From positions 1 to 64,000 of the forward strand of contig JACKEH010000001.1 of assembly GCA_020633125.1 (NCBI GenBank): a DNA stretch of 64,000 bases, in the 5' to 3' direction. The notes under the pieces were generated by a model that saw only the letters and a list, made by a program, of their open reading frames with translations, did no database searches and was not told where the DNA came from. The DNA comes from Sandaracinus sp. GTDB lineage: Bacteria; Myxococcota_A; Polyangia; Polyangiales; Houyiibacteriaceae. Positions 9,566 to 18,816 of the stretch are shown here, one piece after another (the first letter of the stretch is position 1; each line of letters starts with the position of its first letter). The translations under genes and the position numbers were made by a program.

Positions 9566-12244
9566 ATGACTTGGAAGACGTCGAGGCTCGGCGTGGCCTT
9601 CGTGGTCGCGTTCTGCGTGGCATGTGGGGGCGGCAAGTCCGACCCGATCCCCGCGCCGGACGGAGACATCCTTCTGCCCGACGGCGGCTTCGCACCCGCC
9701 GACATTCGCAACCCCGTGCTCGTCCAGACCGTCGCGCCCGAAGAAGTGCGCGCGGGTGACGTCATCGCGGTGAGCTGCGTGATCATCGACGACCGAGGCG
9801 AAGAGTTCTCGTCTCGCGGTCGCACCCCACGCATTCGCGTCGCGCCCGAAGCGTCGGTCGAGATCGTCGCCGCCGACATCGTCGCCGCCATCGCGGGCGA
9901 GGTCGAAGTGAGCTGCTCGTTCCCCGACCTGATGCTCACCGACGAGAGCCCGGCGATCGTGCGCATCTTGCCTGGCCCCGCCGCCGCGGTGACCACGACG
10001 GTCGACCGCGCGCAGATCGAAGCGGGCGACTCGATCAACGTCACCTGCGACGTCGAAGACGCGTACGGCAACGCCATCCTCGACGCGATGCCCGGTGTGG
10101 CGCTCAGCCCCTCCGATCCTGGCAACACGGTCGAAGACGCCGTCGGCACCTTCACGCGCGCAGGCATCTACGAGGTCGCGTGCGAGCTCGCGGGCGCCGT
10201 CGCCACGACCGAACGCGTCGAGGTCCTTCCGAGCCTGCCGGCCGCCCTCGCGCTCTCCAAGGTTCCCGATCAGCCCGTCTACGCGACCGGCCAGGTGGTC
10301 GAGGTCGCAGCCGTCGTGACCGATCGCTTCGACAACGTCATTCCCGACGCCGTCGTCGGCATGGTGAGCGAGCCCGCCGCCGACGGGACCCTCGGCGCCA
10401 ACCGTTTCCGCTACTTCGAGGACGGCACCTACGTCGTCACCGCGACGGTTGCCCCGCCGACGCAAGACGACGTGGAGCTCACGGGCCAGGTGACGATCGT
10501 CGTCAACGGCAACGGTCCCCAGATTCAATGCACCGGTCCGCGCGACGGCGACATGATCGTCGCGGCGCCCGGCAGCACGGTCATGGTCACCGGCACCGTC
10601 GACGACGCGAGCGGCATCGCGGAGGTTCGCGTCAACGGCTCGCTCGCCACGCTCGACGGGGGCAGCTTCCGAGCCAACGTCACGACCGAGTTCGGCATCA
10701 ACTTCGTCGACGTGGTCGCGCGTGACTCGTTCGGTACCGAGTCGACCGCCACATGCGCTTTCTTGGCGTCGGCCCGCTACGCCGACCCGGGCTCGACCCT
10801 GGGCGACGTCATCTCGCTCAAGCTCCGCCAAGAGGCCTTCGACGACATGAACCGAGGCGACGGCCTCGATTCGCTCAACGACATCCTCCACTCGGTGTTG
10901 AACAGCGCCGGCCTGCGCAGCCAGCTCGACTCGACGCTGCGCGGTATGAACCCCCTCTACAACAACTGCGAGGTCGACAGCTTCCTCGGTTGCATCGTCC
11001 GCGTGACGCTCAACTACAACAACGAGATCCGCATCTCCGGCGCGACCAGCACCCTTCAGCTCGTCAACGGAGGCCTTCGCGCGAGCATCGCCATCAACGA
11101 GCTTCGCGCTGCGATGCGCCTGAGCAACCCCGTCAGCACGAGCGGCTGGGCGATCTTCGAAGGCGTCAACATGGACGTGACCTTCGACGTCGCGCTCGTC
11201 TCGGGTCGTCCTCGCATCACGGTGCGGCCCGGCACGACCTCGGTCTCGATCCGCAACGTCCGCACCGACTTGAGCGGCTTCGCGGGCTGGATCATCGACA
11301 ACATCCTCTTGCCGATCTTCCGCGGCTCCGTACGCAACGCGATCCAAAACACGCTGCGCGACTACATCCAGAACAACTTCAACGACGTGCTCGACGGCGT
11401 GGTCGCGGGCCTCGACATCGAGTCGCTCGGCACCTCGCTCAGCGTGCCGCGCCTCGACGGCAGCGGAAACATCCCGCTCTCGTTCGGCGTCGGCTTCTCG
11501 TCGGTGAGCACGACATCTTCGAGGTTCCTCGTCGGCATCGGCTCACGTTTCACGGCGCCGGTTCAGATCGCGCGTCCGACCCTCGGCGTCGCGGTTCCGC
11601 CCGGCGTGGCGAGCGGCTCGTTGCTGGACGACCCCTCGCTCACGCAGTCGACTTCGGTGTCGATTCACTCGGTGCTCTTCAACCAAGTGACCCACGCGCT
11701 CTGGCGCGCCGGGCTCTTGCAAGGACGCATCACGGGCAGCGGCCTCGGCGGCGGTCTGCCGGCCGGGCTCGTCGCCGACCTCGAGGGCGGTCTTCCCCCG
11801 GTCGCGACGCTGACCGACGAGGGCCGCGCCGAGATCGGCATCGGCAGCTTGAACCTCTCGCTCGTCTACCCCGGTCTGTTCGAAGAGCCGATCAACCTCA
11901 CGCTCGGCGCGCGCGCGAGCACCACGGTGCGGCTGACCGGGGGCGGAAGCGACCTGAGCTTCGACGCCATCACGGTCGACGAGCTCTTCTTCTCCACGCA
12001 GGACGTGAGCCTCGACGCCGCCACACGCGACGTCCTCGAGCGCTTCCTGACGACGCTCGTGCAGTCGATCGTGGACCGCGTCCTCAACGACGCGCTCCCC
12101 GCGCTGCCCATCCCCTCGTTCGAGCTGCCTTCGTCGCTCTCGACGTACGGCATCCCGGCCGGCACCTCGCTCGGACTTCGCAGTCCGGCGCTCGCCATCG
12201 AACCGCAGCACTTCGTGCTCCGCGGCAACTTCGGTTCCCTGTGA
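9566..12244 (+). CDS. Large lipoprotein with Ig-like repeats and possible TULIP/BPI-like C-terminal half
   Basis: The 892-residue product has a lipoprotein signal (GVAFVVAFCVACGGG) and an aspartate/proline-rich linker. About 360 residues of Ig-like beta repeats follow (units around VQTVAPEEVRAGDVIAVSC, VTTTVDRAQIEAGDSINVTC and a DDASGIAEVRVNG domain). The C-terminal half is rich in amphipathic strands and long helices and includes SIHSVLFNQVTHALWRAGLL near residue 700, resembling the motif in the C-terminal domain of the BPI/LBP lipid-binding family. Known members of that fold bind lipids in elongated tubes; the assignment is inferred from pattern only. It is followed after 17 bases by a shorter paralogue, and the pair ends at a terminator array, so they form an operon. 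Confidence 0.78.
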   Translation: MTWKTSRLGVAFVVAFCVACGGGKSDPIPAPDGDILLPDGGFAPADIRNPVLVQTVAPEEVRAGDVIAVSCVIIDDRGEEFSSRGRTPRIRVAPEASVEIVAADIVAAIAGEVEVSCSFPDLMLTDESPAIVRILPGPAAAVTTTVDRAQIEAGDSINVTCDVEDAYGNAILDAMPGVALSPSDPGNTVEDAVGTFTRAGIYEVACELAGAVATTERVEVLPSLPAALALSKVPDQPVYATGQVVEVAAVVTDRFDNVIPDAVVGMVSEPAADGTLGANRFRYFEDGTYVVTATVAPPTQDDVELTGQVTIVVNGNGPQIQCTGPRDGDMIVAAPGSTVMVTGTVDDASGIAEVRVNGSLATLDGGSFRANVTTEFGINFVDVVARDSFGTESTATCAFLASARYADPGSTLGDVISLKLRQEAFDDMNRGDGLDSLNDILHSVLNSAGLRSQLDSTLRGMNPLYNNCEVDSFLGCIVRVTLNYNNEIRISGATSTLQLVNGGLRASIAINELRAAMRLSNPVSTSGWAIFEGVNMDVTFDVALVSGRPRITVRPGTTSVSIRNVRTDLSGFAGWIIDNILLPIFRGSVRNAIQNTLRDYIQNNFNDVLDGVVAGLDIESLGTSLSVPRLDGSGNIPLSFGVGFSSVSTTSSRFLVGIGSRFTAPVQIARPTLGVAVPPGVASGSLLDDPSLTQSTSVSIHSVLFNQVTHALWRAGLLQGRITGSGLGGGLPAGLVADLEGGLPPVATLTDEGRAEIGIGSLNLSLVYPGLFEEPINLTLGARASTTVRLTGGGSDLSFDAITVDELFFSTQDVSLDAATRDVLERFLTTLVQSIVDRVLNDALPALPIPSFELPSSLSTYGIPAGTSLGLRSPALAIEPQHFVLRGNFGSL

Positions 12245-12261
12245 CGGAGCGAGGACGAACC

Positions 12262-14403
12262 ATGCGCACGCGCTTCTTTCTTCTGCCTCTCCTCTGCCTC
12301 GCCTTCGTCGCCTGCGGGGACGACGACGGAATGGTCGCCGACGGCGGCATCGTGCCGGACACCGGCACGGGTCGCCCGGTGCCCTTCGGGATCACGGTCA
12401 CCATCGCGCCGCCACGTCCCTACTACGCGCTCGACCAAGCGGTTCGCGTGACGGCCGTCGTCACCGACGTCGACGGCAACGAGATCGACATCCCCGTGAG
12501 CTTTCGCGCCGAGCCGGCCACGGCCGCGACGCCCGAGGGCGAGCCCGGGGTCTTCACGCTCGCACAAGAAGGCTTCGTCGAGCTCTACGGCTGCACCGAC
12601 GATCCGGGTCCGACGGGCGAGCCGATGTGCGACTTCGCGCGCATCCTCGTCGACCAAGGCTCGCCGACGCTCGTCGTGACCTCGCCGCTTCCCGGCGCGG
12701 AGCTGGGCGGCGACGAGTCGACGCGCATCGTGGTCGAAGGCTCCGTCTCCGACACCCGCGACGTCACGGTCTTCGTCAACGGCGCGCCCGCGGAGATGGG
12801 CGAGCTCGGGACCTTCCGCGCCGAGGTCGTCCCGACCTTCGGCATCAACCACCTCGACGTGTCCGCGAGCGACGAGATCAGCGACGTCTCGCGCGTGCGC
12901 ATGGACGTGCTCTGGGCCGAGCGCTACGCGCCGGCGACCGAAGGCGAGACACCGACCGTCGTCTTGCCCGACGGCATCACCCTGCAGCTCGGCCAAGGCT
13001 TCTTCGACGACGGTGTCGCGCTCGACCCGGCGGTCGAGCCGCCGATGACGCGCGACCTCGCCGACGTGCTCGAGCTCGTGCTCCGCAACGTCGACTTCGG
13101 CGGCTTCTTGCCCGACCCGGTGATCGATTCGCGGCCGACCCTCTTCCTGCGCGTCACGGACACCCGCATCTCGGACCTCGACGTGAACCTCGACGTGATC
13201 GACGGCGGTGCGGAGCTCTTCGTGCGCATCGGCGCGCTCGAGGCCGACACCACCGGCGCGCTGCAATACGAGAGCACCATGCTCAGCCTCGATGGAGGTC
13301 TCGTCGCCTCGTTGAGCGCGTACGCGCGGCTGATGATCTCGAAGGACGGTCCCGAAGCGCCGCTCGAAGCCTCGATCGAAGATCTCACGATCGCGATCGA
13401 AGGCATCGAAGGTCGCTTCGAGGCCGCCGAGGCGAACGCGGTGCTTCGGCTCGCCGAAGGCCTGCTTCGCACGACGCTCGAGCGTGAGCTCGCGGACGCG
13501 TTCGGCTCGACGCTTCTCGACACCATCCCCGCGGTGCTGACGGACGCGCTGAGCTCGATCGACACCGCTCTGCAGGATCAGACGATCCCGATCGACACCG
13601 GCATCTTCCCGGCCGTGACGCTCAACCTCGACGGTCGGCTCGCCGGCCTGACCACCGAGTACCGTCGCTGGATGCGCGCGCCGCTTCAGCTCTCGGTCTC
13701 GACCGACGCCACGGCGAGCCACCCGGACTCGCGAGGTGCCGCCGATCTGATCGCGGACGCCGATCCGCTCTTCCGCGGACGCCCGGTGCAAGCCGGTATC
13801 AAGGTCGGCCTGCTCAACGGGCTGCTCCACACGCTCTGGAACAGCGGCATGCTCGAGATCGACGCGACCACGCTTCTGCCCGAGGGCGTGTCGGGCGCGG
13901 TCATGCAGGCGCTGCTCTCGGGCAAGCTTCCGCCGGTGATTCGTCCGGCCCGCGCGGACGAGCCCTACGACCTGATCCTCTCGCTCGGGCAAGCCGAGCT
14001 TCTGCTCGAAGCGCTCGGTGACACCACGACCTACGGCATGACCCTCGAAGCCGGCGTGAACGCGAGTGTCACGGCGGGTGTGGTCACGCTCGAGATCGCG
14101 GAGGAGCCGTACGTGCGTACGTGGATCATCGAGTCGACCTCGGAGCGCCCGCTCATCAACGAGGACGCGTTGCGCGCGTTGGTGCTCGACGAGCTCTGGC
14201 CCTCGCTTCGGGAAGCTGTTGCCGGTGGCTTGGCGCTCGAGCTTCCGGCGCTCAGCATCGGCGACCTCGGCGGCATCGCGCCGTCGTTGACGGGTTTCGA
14301 GCTCAGCTTCGAGCTCGAGGACGACCTCGACGTGCGCGAAGACAGCCTGGTGCTCGACGTCGCGATCGTCGGGACCACGCCGCCGACGATGCCCGCGATG
14401 TGA
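12262..14403 (+). CDS. Second lipoprotein of the TULIP-like pair
   Basis: The 713-residue product starts with a lipoprotein signal (RTRFFLLPLLCLAFVACGDDD) and an Asp/Gly linker, then an N-terminal beta region. It shares with its upstream neighbour an Ig-like unit (FRAEVVPTFGINHLDVSASD versus FRANVTTEFGINFVDVVARD) and the motif KVGLLNGLLHTLWNSGMLEI, equivalent to the neighbour's NQVTHALWRAGLL. It has fewer Ig-like repeats. Both appear to be outer-membrane or periplasmic lipoproteins of one family produced by duplication; lipid binding is an inference. The gene starts 17 bases after its paralogue, and its stop is followed almost at once by tandem terminators. Confidence 0.78.
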   Translation: MRTRFFLLPLLCLAFVACGDDDGMVADGGIVPDTGTGRPVPFGITVTIAPPRPYYALDQAVRVTAVVTDVDGNEIDIPVSFRAEPATAATPEGEPGVFTLAQEGFVELYGCTDDPGPTGEPMCDFARILVDQGSPTLVVTSPLPGAELGGDESTRIVVEGSVSDTRDVTVFVNGAPAEMGELGTFRAEVVPTFGINHLDVSASDEISDVSRVRMDVLWAERYAPATEGETPTVVLPDGITLQLGQGFFDDGVALDPAVEPPMTRDLADVLELVLRNVDFGGFLPDPVIDSRPTLFLRVTDTRISDLDVNLDVIDGGAELFVRIGALEADTTGALQYESTMLSLDGGLVASLSAYARLMISKDGPEAPLEASIEDLTIAIEGIEGRFEAAEANAVLRLAEGLLRTTLERELADAFGSTLLDTIPAVLTDALSSIDTALQDQTIPIDTGIFPAVTLNLDGRLAGLTTEYRRWMRAPLQLSVSTDATASHPDSRGAADLIADADPLFRGRPVQAGIKVGLLNGLLHTLWNSGMLEIDATTLLPEGVSGAVMQALLSGKLPPVIRPARADEPYDLILSLGQAELLLEALGDTTTYGMTLEAGVNASVTAGVVTLEIAEEPYVRTWIIESTSERPLINEDALRALVLDELWPSLREAVAGGLALELPALSIGDLGGIAPSLTGFELSFELEDDLDVREDSLVLDVAIVGTTPPTMPAM

Positions 14404-14405
14404 GT

Positions 14406-14690
14406 GCGAACGAACGCCTGGCCTCGGCCGGGCGTTCTCGTTTTCCAAAGCGACCACCGCATGAGAACGAACGCCTCTCGGCCGGGCGTTCTCGTTTTCC
14501 AAGGCGACCACCACATGAGAACGAACGCCTGGCCTCGGCCGGGCGTTCTCGTTTTCCAAGGCGACCACCACATGAGAACGAACGCCTGGCCTCGGCCGGG
14601 CGTTCGCGTCTTCCAGGGTGACCACCGCGTGGGTGAGAACGTACGCCTACCTCGGCGGGGCGTTCTCGTCTTCCGAGGGCGACGTGACGT
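14406..14690 (+). terminator. Array of five tandem intrinsic-terminator-like units
   Basis: Five units of 54-61 bases follow the stop codon. The consensus hairpin is AACGCCTGGCC, TC, GGCCGGGCGTT, an 11-bp stem with one G-T pair, followed by CTCGTTTTCC. It is complete at 14413-14436, 14524-14547 and 14581-14604; the second unit (from 14470) has lost bases of the stem and the fifth (from about 14642) is diverged. Units are separated by a conserved spacer (AAGGCGACCACCACATGAG). One such hairpin would end the lipoprotein operon; five in series is unusual. The frame MRTNAWPRPGVLVFQ repeated through the array is a by-product of 57-base periodicity. Confidence 0.75.
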
Positions 14691-14731
14691 TCTGCCGTCG
14701 CGGCGGGTTTGCGCGCTGGTAGAGTCGCCGC

Positions 14732-15826
14732 GTGAGACGAGGGTGGGGGGTCGGTTTCGTGCTCGCGTGGGCGCTGCTGGTGTCCAACGCCGAAGCACAG
14801 GACACGGGCGGGAGCTTTGGTGCGTCCGACTGGGGCTCGTCTTCGTCCGACTACGGATCGTCGAGCTCGGACTGGGGCTCGTCTTCATCCGACTACGGAT
14901 CGTCGAGCTCGGATTGGGGCTCGTCGTCCTCCTCCGACTACGGCTCGACCGACTACGGCTCCTCCGACTACGGCTCGTCCGACTACGGCTCGTCCGACTA
15001 CGGCTCCGGCGCGGCCGTCGTCGGCGCGGGCTTCGGGCTGCTCGGCGGGCTCTGCGTGTTCGCCTTGATCGTGGTCTCGGTTCTCGTGCCCGTCCTGTCG
15101 TTCTTCAGGAGCATACGGACGCCACCTCCACCGGCCCCGACCCCGCGGCGCGAGAGTCGTCCCATGAGGCGCCCAGGCAACCTCACGGTCGCCGTCGTCG
15201 GCGTGGGTCTCGACGCGCGGGCGCGACGCAGCGTGCAGGACGAGCTTCGGTCGATGGCGTCCGGCCTTCGACTCGACGGCGCGCGCCGCGCGCGACATGC
15301 CGCGCTGACGCGCACCTTCGCCTTGCTCGATCGACACGCGAGCGCCGTCGCGTTCCAAGGCGGACGACTCGAAGGTCGCTTCGCGCCCATGGAGGCACAA
15401 GGCCGGTTCACGGGCGCCTGCGCCGACCTACGCGCTCGGTTTCGCTACGAGACGGTGCGCCGTGACGAGGGTGGGCTTCGCGGCCACGAAGGCGGCCCGG
15501 ACCGCGCGCACGCCGAAGAGGGCGAAGGCTTCGTGGTCGTGTCGATCGTGGTCGCGGTGAAAGGCCTCGACGTCTCGTCGACGAGCTACGACCCACTCGT
15601 GGCTTCGATCTCGCGCTGCTCTCCGAACGACCTGGTCGCCTTCGAGGTGATCTGGAGCCCGGCGCTCGAGACGGATCGCATGAGCAGCCTGGAGCTGCGA
15701 ACGCTCTACCCCGAGCTTCGGCAGGTCGCGCACGGGGTGGGTCGCGTGCGATGTGCGTGCGGCGTGGCGTACGCCGCAGAGCTCGGCCGCTGCCCGAGCT
15801 GCGGTCGGCCGGTCGACGCCCGCTGA
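14732..15826 (+). CDS. DUF1517-like membrane protein with Ser-Asp-Tyr-Gly repeats
   Basis: The 364-residue product has a signal peptide (FVLAWALLVSNAEAQ), then about 65 residues of low complexity built from SSSSDWG, SSSSDYG and SSDYG units. A transmembrane segment follows (about 95-125) and a cytoplasmic DUF1517-like domain (LTVAVVGVGLDARARRSVQDE). It ends in a short zinc-ribbon-like element with four cysteines (CACG, then CPSCG). DUF1517 proteins are known from cyanobacteria and plants without a defined reaction. The start is the GTG at 14732, chosen because it begins the signal peptide. The gene is isolated from the lipoprotein operon by the terminator array. Confidence 0.72.
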   Translation: MRRGWGVGFVLAWALLVSNAEAQDTGGSFGASDWGSSSSDYGSSSSDWGSSSSDYGSSSSDWGSSSSSDYGSTDYGSSDYGSSDYGSSDYGSGAAVVGAGFGLLGGLCVFALIVVSVLVPVLSFFRSIRTPPPPAPTPRRESRPMRRPGNLTVAVVGVGLDARARRSVQDELRSMASGLRLDGARRARHAALTRTFALLDRHASAVAFQGGRLEGRFAPMEAQGRFTGACADLRARFRYETVRRDEGGLRGHEGGPDRAHAEEGEGFVVVSIVVAVKGLDVSSTSYDPLVASISRCSPNDLVAFEVIWSPALETDRMSSLELRTLYPELRQVAHGVGRVRCACGVAYAAELGRCPSCGRPVDAR

Positions 15827-15989
15827 CCTGGCCGGTCTTCGCCGGTGACGTGGGGTGGGTCGACGCCGTGTCATCGACCGAGCGAGCGCTCGGGACGATG
15901 CGTCATCGCGAGCCGTTTTCGCTTTCACGCGTCGCTGCGGCATCCCGCGTCCACGGTCGATGGCCCCGAGGTTGCTCTGTCGCTCCGGC

Positions 15990-16565
15990 ATGAAGACCCA
16001 CCTCGTACTCCTCGCGCTCGTTCTCACGCTCCCTTCGCTCGCTCACGCCCACGAAGGAGAAGCTCACTTGGCGGGCTACGGACCCGGCCGCGGTGCCGCC
16101 GTCCAGATCGGCGCATCGCTCGGTGAGCACGTCGTCTTGACCCTCGGAGTCAGTGGCGACGTGGAGCGCTTCCGGCTGGACGGACAACCGTCTCGGACCG
16201 ACCGACACCTCTCCGTTCCCATCGGCCTGAAGCTGTACGTGCGACCCCCTCGCGCGTCTGCGATCTCGCCCTTCTTCCGCGTCACGGGGTCCGTCGGCAC
16301 GTTCTCGATGAGCCTCGGCTCGACGACACTCCGTGCGTTCTCTTGGGGTGGCTCGGCAACGGTCGGCGCGACGTACTTCGTCAACGCGCGCGTGGGCATC
16401 GGTGGCGAGGTCGGCGGAGGCTTTCGACGCGCGGACGGCGACGGCTGGCAAGAGCGACGGTTCGGGGTCGTGTGGAGGACCCACGTGCTCTTCCGTTTCG
16501 GTCACGACGACGAAGCCCCGACCGAGCGCGCGGACGACCTCTCGTCGCCACGGGGCTCGAACTGA
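15990..16565 (+). CDS. Small outer-membrane beta-barrel-like protein
   Basis: The 191-residue product has a clear signal peptide (MKTHLVLLALVLTLPSLAHA) and a mature part of alternating strands with glycine and aromatic residues (AVQIGASLGEHVVLTLGV, SVPIGLKLYVRP, THVLFRFGHDDE), typical of small OmpA/OmpW-like barrels. No specific family can be named. The ATG at 15990 was preferred to an open upstream frame because the signal peptide starts there. About 240 bases without visible features separate it from folK. Confidence 0.65.
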   Translation: MKTHLVLLALVLTLPSLAHAHEGEAHLAGYGPGRGAAVQIGASLGEHVVLTLGVSGDVERFRLDGQPSRTDRHLSVPIGLKLYVRPPRASAISPFFRVTGSVGTFSMSLGSTTLRAFSWGGSATVGATYFVNARVGIGGEVGGGFRRADGDGWQERRFGVVWRTHVLFRFGHDDEAPTERADDLSSPRGSN

Positions 16566-16807
16566 CGTCGAGCAAGCTCGAATGGGCGATGTGGTGAGCG
16601 GAAGCGCAGTCGAAGGAACGGCGTGTACGGGGCGCGGGCTCCGCTCGGTCCGGTCGAGCAGGGCGCCCTCCTCCGGACTTTGCTCAGCCACTGCGGAGGC
16701 CTCGGGGTCTGCTGGATCTCCCGACGCTCCGCGCACCCCACGCCCACCGCCGCGAGAGGAGCGCGCGAATCACGGGCGACCCCGCGGGGCCCTGCTAACG
16801 TCGCCGC

Positions 16808-17449
16808 GTGATCGCCGTCGTCGGTGCCGGGAGCAACCTGGGCTCGCGCTTCGCGCTCCTTCGCAGCGCGGCGCGGCGGCTCGACGGACTCGGCGTGCGC
16901 GTCGAACGGATCGCGCGTTTCGTCGCGACGCCGGCGCTGGTGTTGCCGGGTGCGCCGCCCGGTCCCGACTTCGTCAACACCGCCTTTCGCGTTAGTTGGT
17001 CGGGCGCGCCCGAAGCGTTGCTCGATCGGCTCTTGCGTGTCGAGCGTGAGCTCGGTCGCGTACGCGAGGAGCGCTGGGGCGCCCGCACGCTCGACCTCGA
17101 CATCCTCTGGGCGGAACGTCCCTTTCGAAGCCGGCGTCTCGTCGTGCCGCATCCGGCGCTCGAGCTTCGAAGCTTCGCGCTCGCGCCCTTGCTGGACGTC
17201 GCGCCCGAGCTCGAGCACCGCTACCGACGCTTCCTTCGGCATCCGCCGCCGCGCGCGAAGCCTGGTCCGCTCGACGCGAAGCTCCGTCCTCCGCTCGCAC
17301 CGATTCGTCGCATCACGACCCACGAAGCCGCCGACGTCGCGTCCGCGCTCGAAGCGCTCGGCGAGACGCCGGGGGCGTTGCTTTCGCTCGACGACCCCTC
17401 GAGCGTGAGCGCGTCGAACTCGAAGGTGCGTTTCGTTCGATTCGCGTGA
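16808..17449 (+). CDS. folK: 2-amino-4-hydroxy-6-hydroxymethyldihydropteridine pyrophosphokinase
   Basis: The product matches HPPK, which transfers pyrophosphate from ATP to the pterin in folate synthesis. Diagnostic elements are GAGSNLG at the N terminus, VERELGRVREERWGARTLDLD with the substrate and metal residues, and VPHPALELRSFALAPL. HPPKs are usually about 160 residues; this one has 213, with an extra C-terminal tail of about 55 residues (from ITTHEAADVASALEALG) of unknown function. The start is a GTG at 16808. No folP or folB lies beside it. A small DUF6891-like gene follows after 25 bases. Confidence 0.88.
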   Translation: MIAVVGAGSNLGSRFALLRSAARRLDGLGVRVERIARFVATPALVLPGAPPGPDFVNTAFRVSWSGAPEALLDRLLRVERELGRVREERWGARTLDLDILWAERPFRSRRLVVPHPALELRSFALAPLLDVAPELEHRYRRFLRHPPPRAKPGPLDAKLRPPLAPIRRITTHEAADVASALEALGETPGALLSLDDPSSVSASNSKVRFVRFA

Positions 17450-17474
17450 CGTCCGGCGCGCTACCTTCGCGTGT

Positions 17475-17831
17475 ATGGGCGACCTCGACTTCCTTCGCGA
17501 GCAGATCGACCTTCACGTCTGCTCCGGCTACGGCACCGAAGGAGAAGTTCTCGCCCAGAGCCCACGCGCGTGGGGCGCGGTCTTCTTTCACGGACAAGAC
17601 GTGGAACGTGGCGTGCGAGGCGAAGGCCTCTACCTGGCGTTCGGCGCGTTCGCGACGGGTCCCGCCCACCAGGCGGAGACCGTGAAGGTCGGCCGCGAGA
17701 TCTGCGACACGCTCACGCGTTTCGGGCTCCCGACCGAATGGAATGGCACGACGACCAGCCGCATTCGCGTGTCGCCCTTCGAGTGGCGCAAGCGTCGCGT
17801 GAGTCGGCCGCCCTCCGAACGACGGAGCTGA
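17475..17831 (+). CDS. DUF6891-like small protein
   Basis: The 118-residue product begins MGDLDFLREQIDLHVCSGYG and contains AVFFHGQDVERGVRGEGLYL, GREICDTLTRFGLPTEWNGT and RIRVSPFEWRKRR. This layout is that of the DUF6891 family of small cytoplasmic proteins; I recognise it with moderate confidence. No reaction is known. It follows folK on the same strand and converges on the rhodanese gene, whose stop is four bases away. Confidence 0.65.
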   Translation: MGDLDFLREQIDLHVCSGYGTEGEVLAQSPRAWGAVFFHGQDVERGVRGEGLYLAFGAFATGPAHQAETVKVGREICDTLTRFGLPTEWNGTTTSRIRVSPFEWRKRRVSRPPSERRS

Positions 17832-17834
17832 GGG

Positions 17835-18746
17835 TCACGGCTCGCGCGGGAGATCCTCGCGCGTGCTCCACTCCGCCCACGAGCCGTCGTAGAGCAAGGC
17901 GTCGGCGCCGAGCGCGATCAGCGCGACCCAGGTCACGCTCGCGCGCGAGCCGGTCTGGCAATACGTGATCACGCGACGTCCTTCGAGGCTCGGGTAGAGC
18001 GCGGCGATCTCCTCACGCGAGCGGAACGCACCGTCGACGATCATGTCCGTCCAGGCGACCTGCAGGCTGCCCGGAATGCGGCCGGCGTCGAACTCTCCCG
18101 CGGTGCGTGCGTCGACGATCAGCACGTCGCCGAGCGCGGCGTTCACCTCGTCGGCGTCGACGCGAAACCGACCCTCGGGATGCGAGAGCGCGTACGTCGT
18201 GGGCGAAACGTCGAGCGCTCCGCTCTGGGTCTCCCCAGCCCAGGCCGCGAACCCGCCGTCGAGCAGGTGCACGTCGTCGTGGCCGAAATGCGCGAGCGTC
18301 CAGACGACCCGCGCCGCTTCGGTCGTCACGCCGGCCCCGTAGACGACGATCGGTCGGTTCGCCACGAGCCCCGCGGCACCGAACACGGCCGCGACCTCCG
18401 ACGCCGAAGGCACCTGCGCGGGCACCCCGTCCACGCTGGTGCGGAGTTGGCTCGGATCGACCCGCGACGCGCCAGGGATGCGCGACGCCTCGACCTCGGA
18501 CAGCGCACGCGTGTCGACCACCTGCACGCCCCCGGCGAGCGCGGACGCGAGCTCGTCGGAGCTCCACACGAGAGGGGAAAGCGGCGAAACGTCGGGCATG
18601 GCGCCGAGCATCGCATCCGTCGCCGCGTCTGCGACCACCCCCGCGTCCGACGCGACCGAGGCGTCGTCCGGGCAGAGCCCCATGCAGCGCGAGGCAGGCT
18701 CGGAAGAACAACCGACGACGAGAACGAGAACGATCGAGAGGCGCAC
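17835..18746 (-). CDS. Lipoprotein sulfurtransferase with two rhodanese domains
   Basis: The 303-residue product has a short lipoprotein signal (VRLSIVLVLVVGCSS, GTG start at 18746) and a cysteine/aspartate-rich linker, then two rhodanese domains as in thiosulfate or 3-mercaptopyruvate sulfurtransferases. The first (WSSDELASALAGGVQVVDTR to LLDGGFAAWAGE) has glycine where the catalytic cysteine would be (VVYGAG). The second has the active-site loop YCQTGSRA. The inactive-plus-active arrangement is the family norm; the lipoprotein anchor is unusual and implies a periplasmic or surface role. The frame is open upstream, but the signal peptide decides the start. Confidence 0.83.
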   Translation of the reverse strand: MRLSIVLVLVVGCSSEPASRCMGLCPDDASVASDAGVVADAATDAMLGAMPDVSPLSPLVWSSDELASALAGGVQVVDTRALSEVEASRIPGASRVDPSQLRTSVDGVPAQVPSASEVAAVFGAAGLVANRPIVVYGAGVTTEAARVVWTLAHFGHDDVHLLDGGFAAWAGETQSGALDVSPTTYALSHPEGRFRVDADEVNAALGDVLIVDARTAGEFDAGRIPGSLQVAWTDMIVDGAFRSREEIAALYPSLEGRRVITYCQTGSRASVTWVALIALGADALLYDGSWAEWSTREDLPREP

Positions 18747-18816
18747 GAACGCAGGATACGGGCGGCTCGGGCGAAGCGTTACGGGCGCGCAACGCTCTTG
18801 GTTCAGTCGAGCGAGC

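Noticed and set aside
14404..15465. 353-residue frame with MRTNAWPRPGVLVFQ repeats
   Set aside because: Its repeat part is the terminator array with a 57-base period and it then runs out of frame over the DUF1517 gene, which has the signal peptide and domain evidence.
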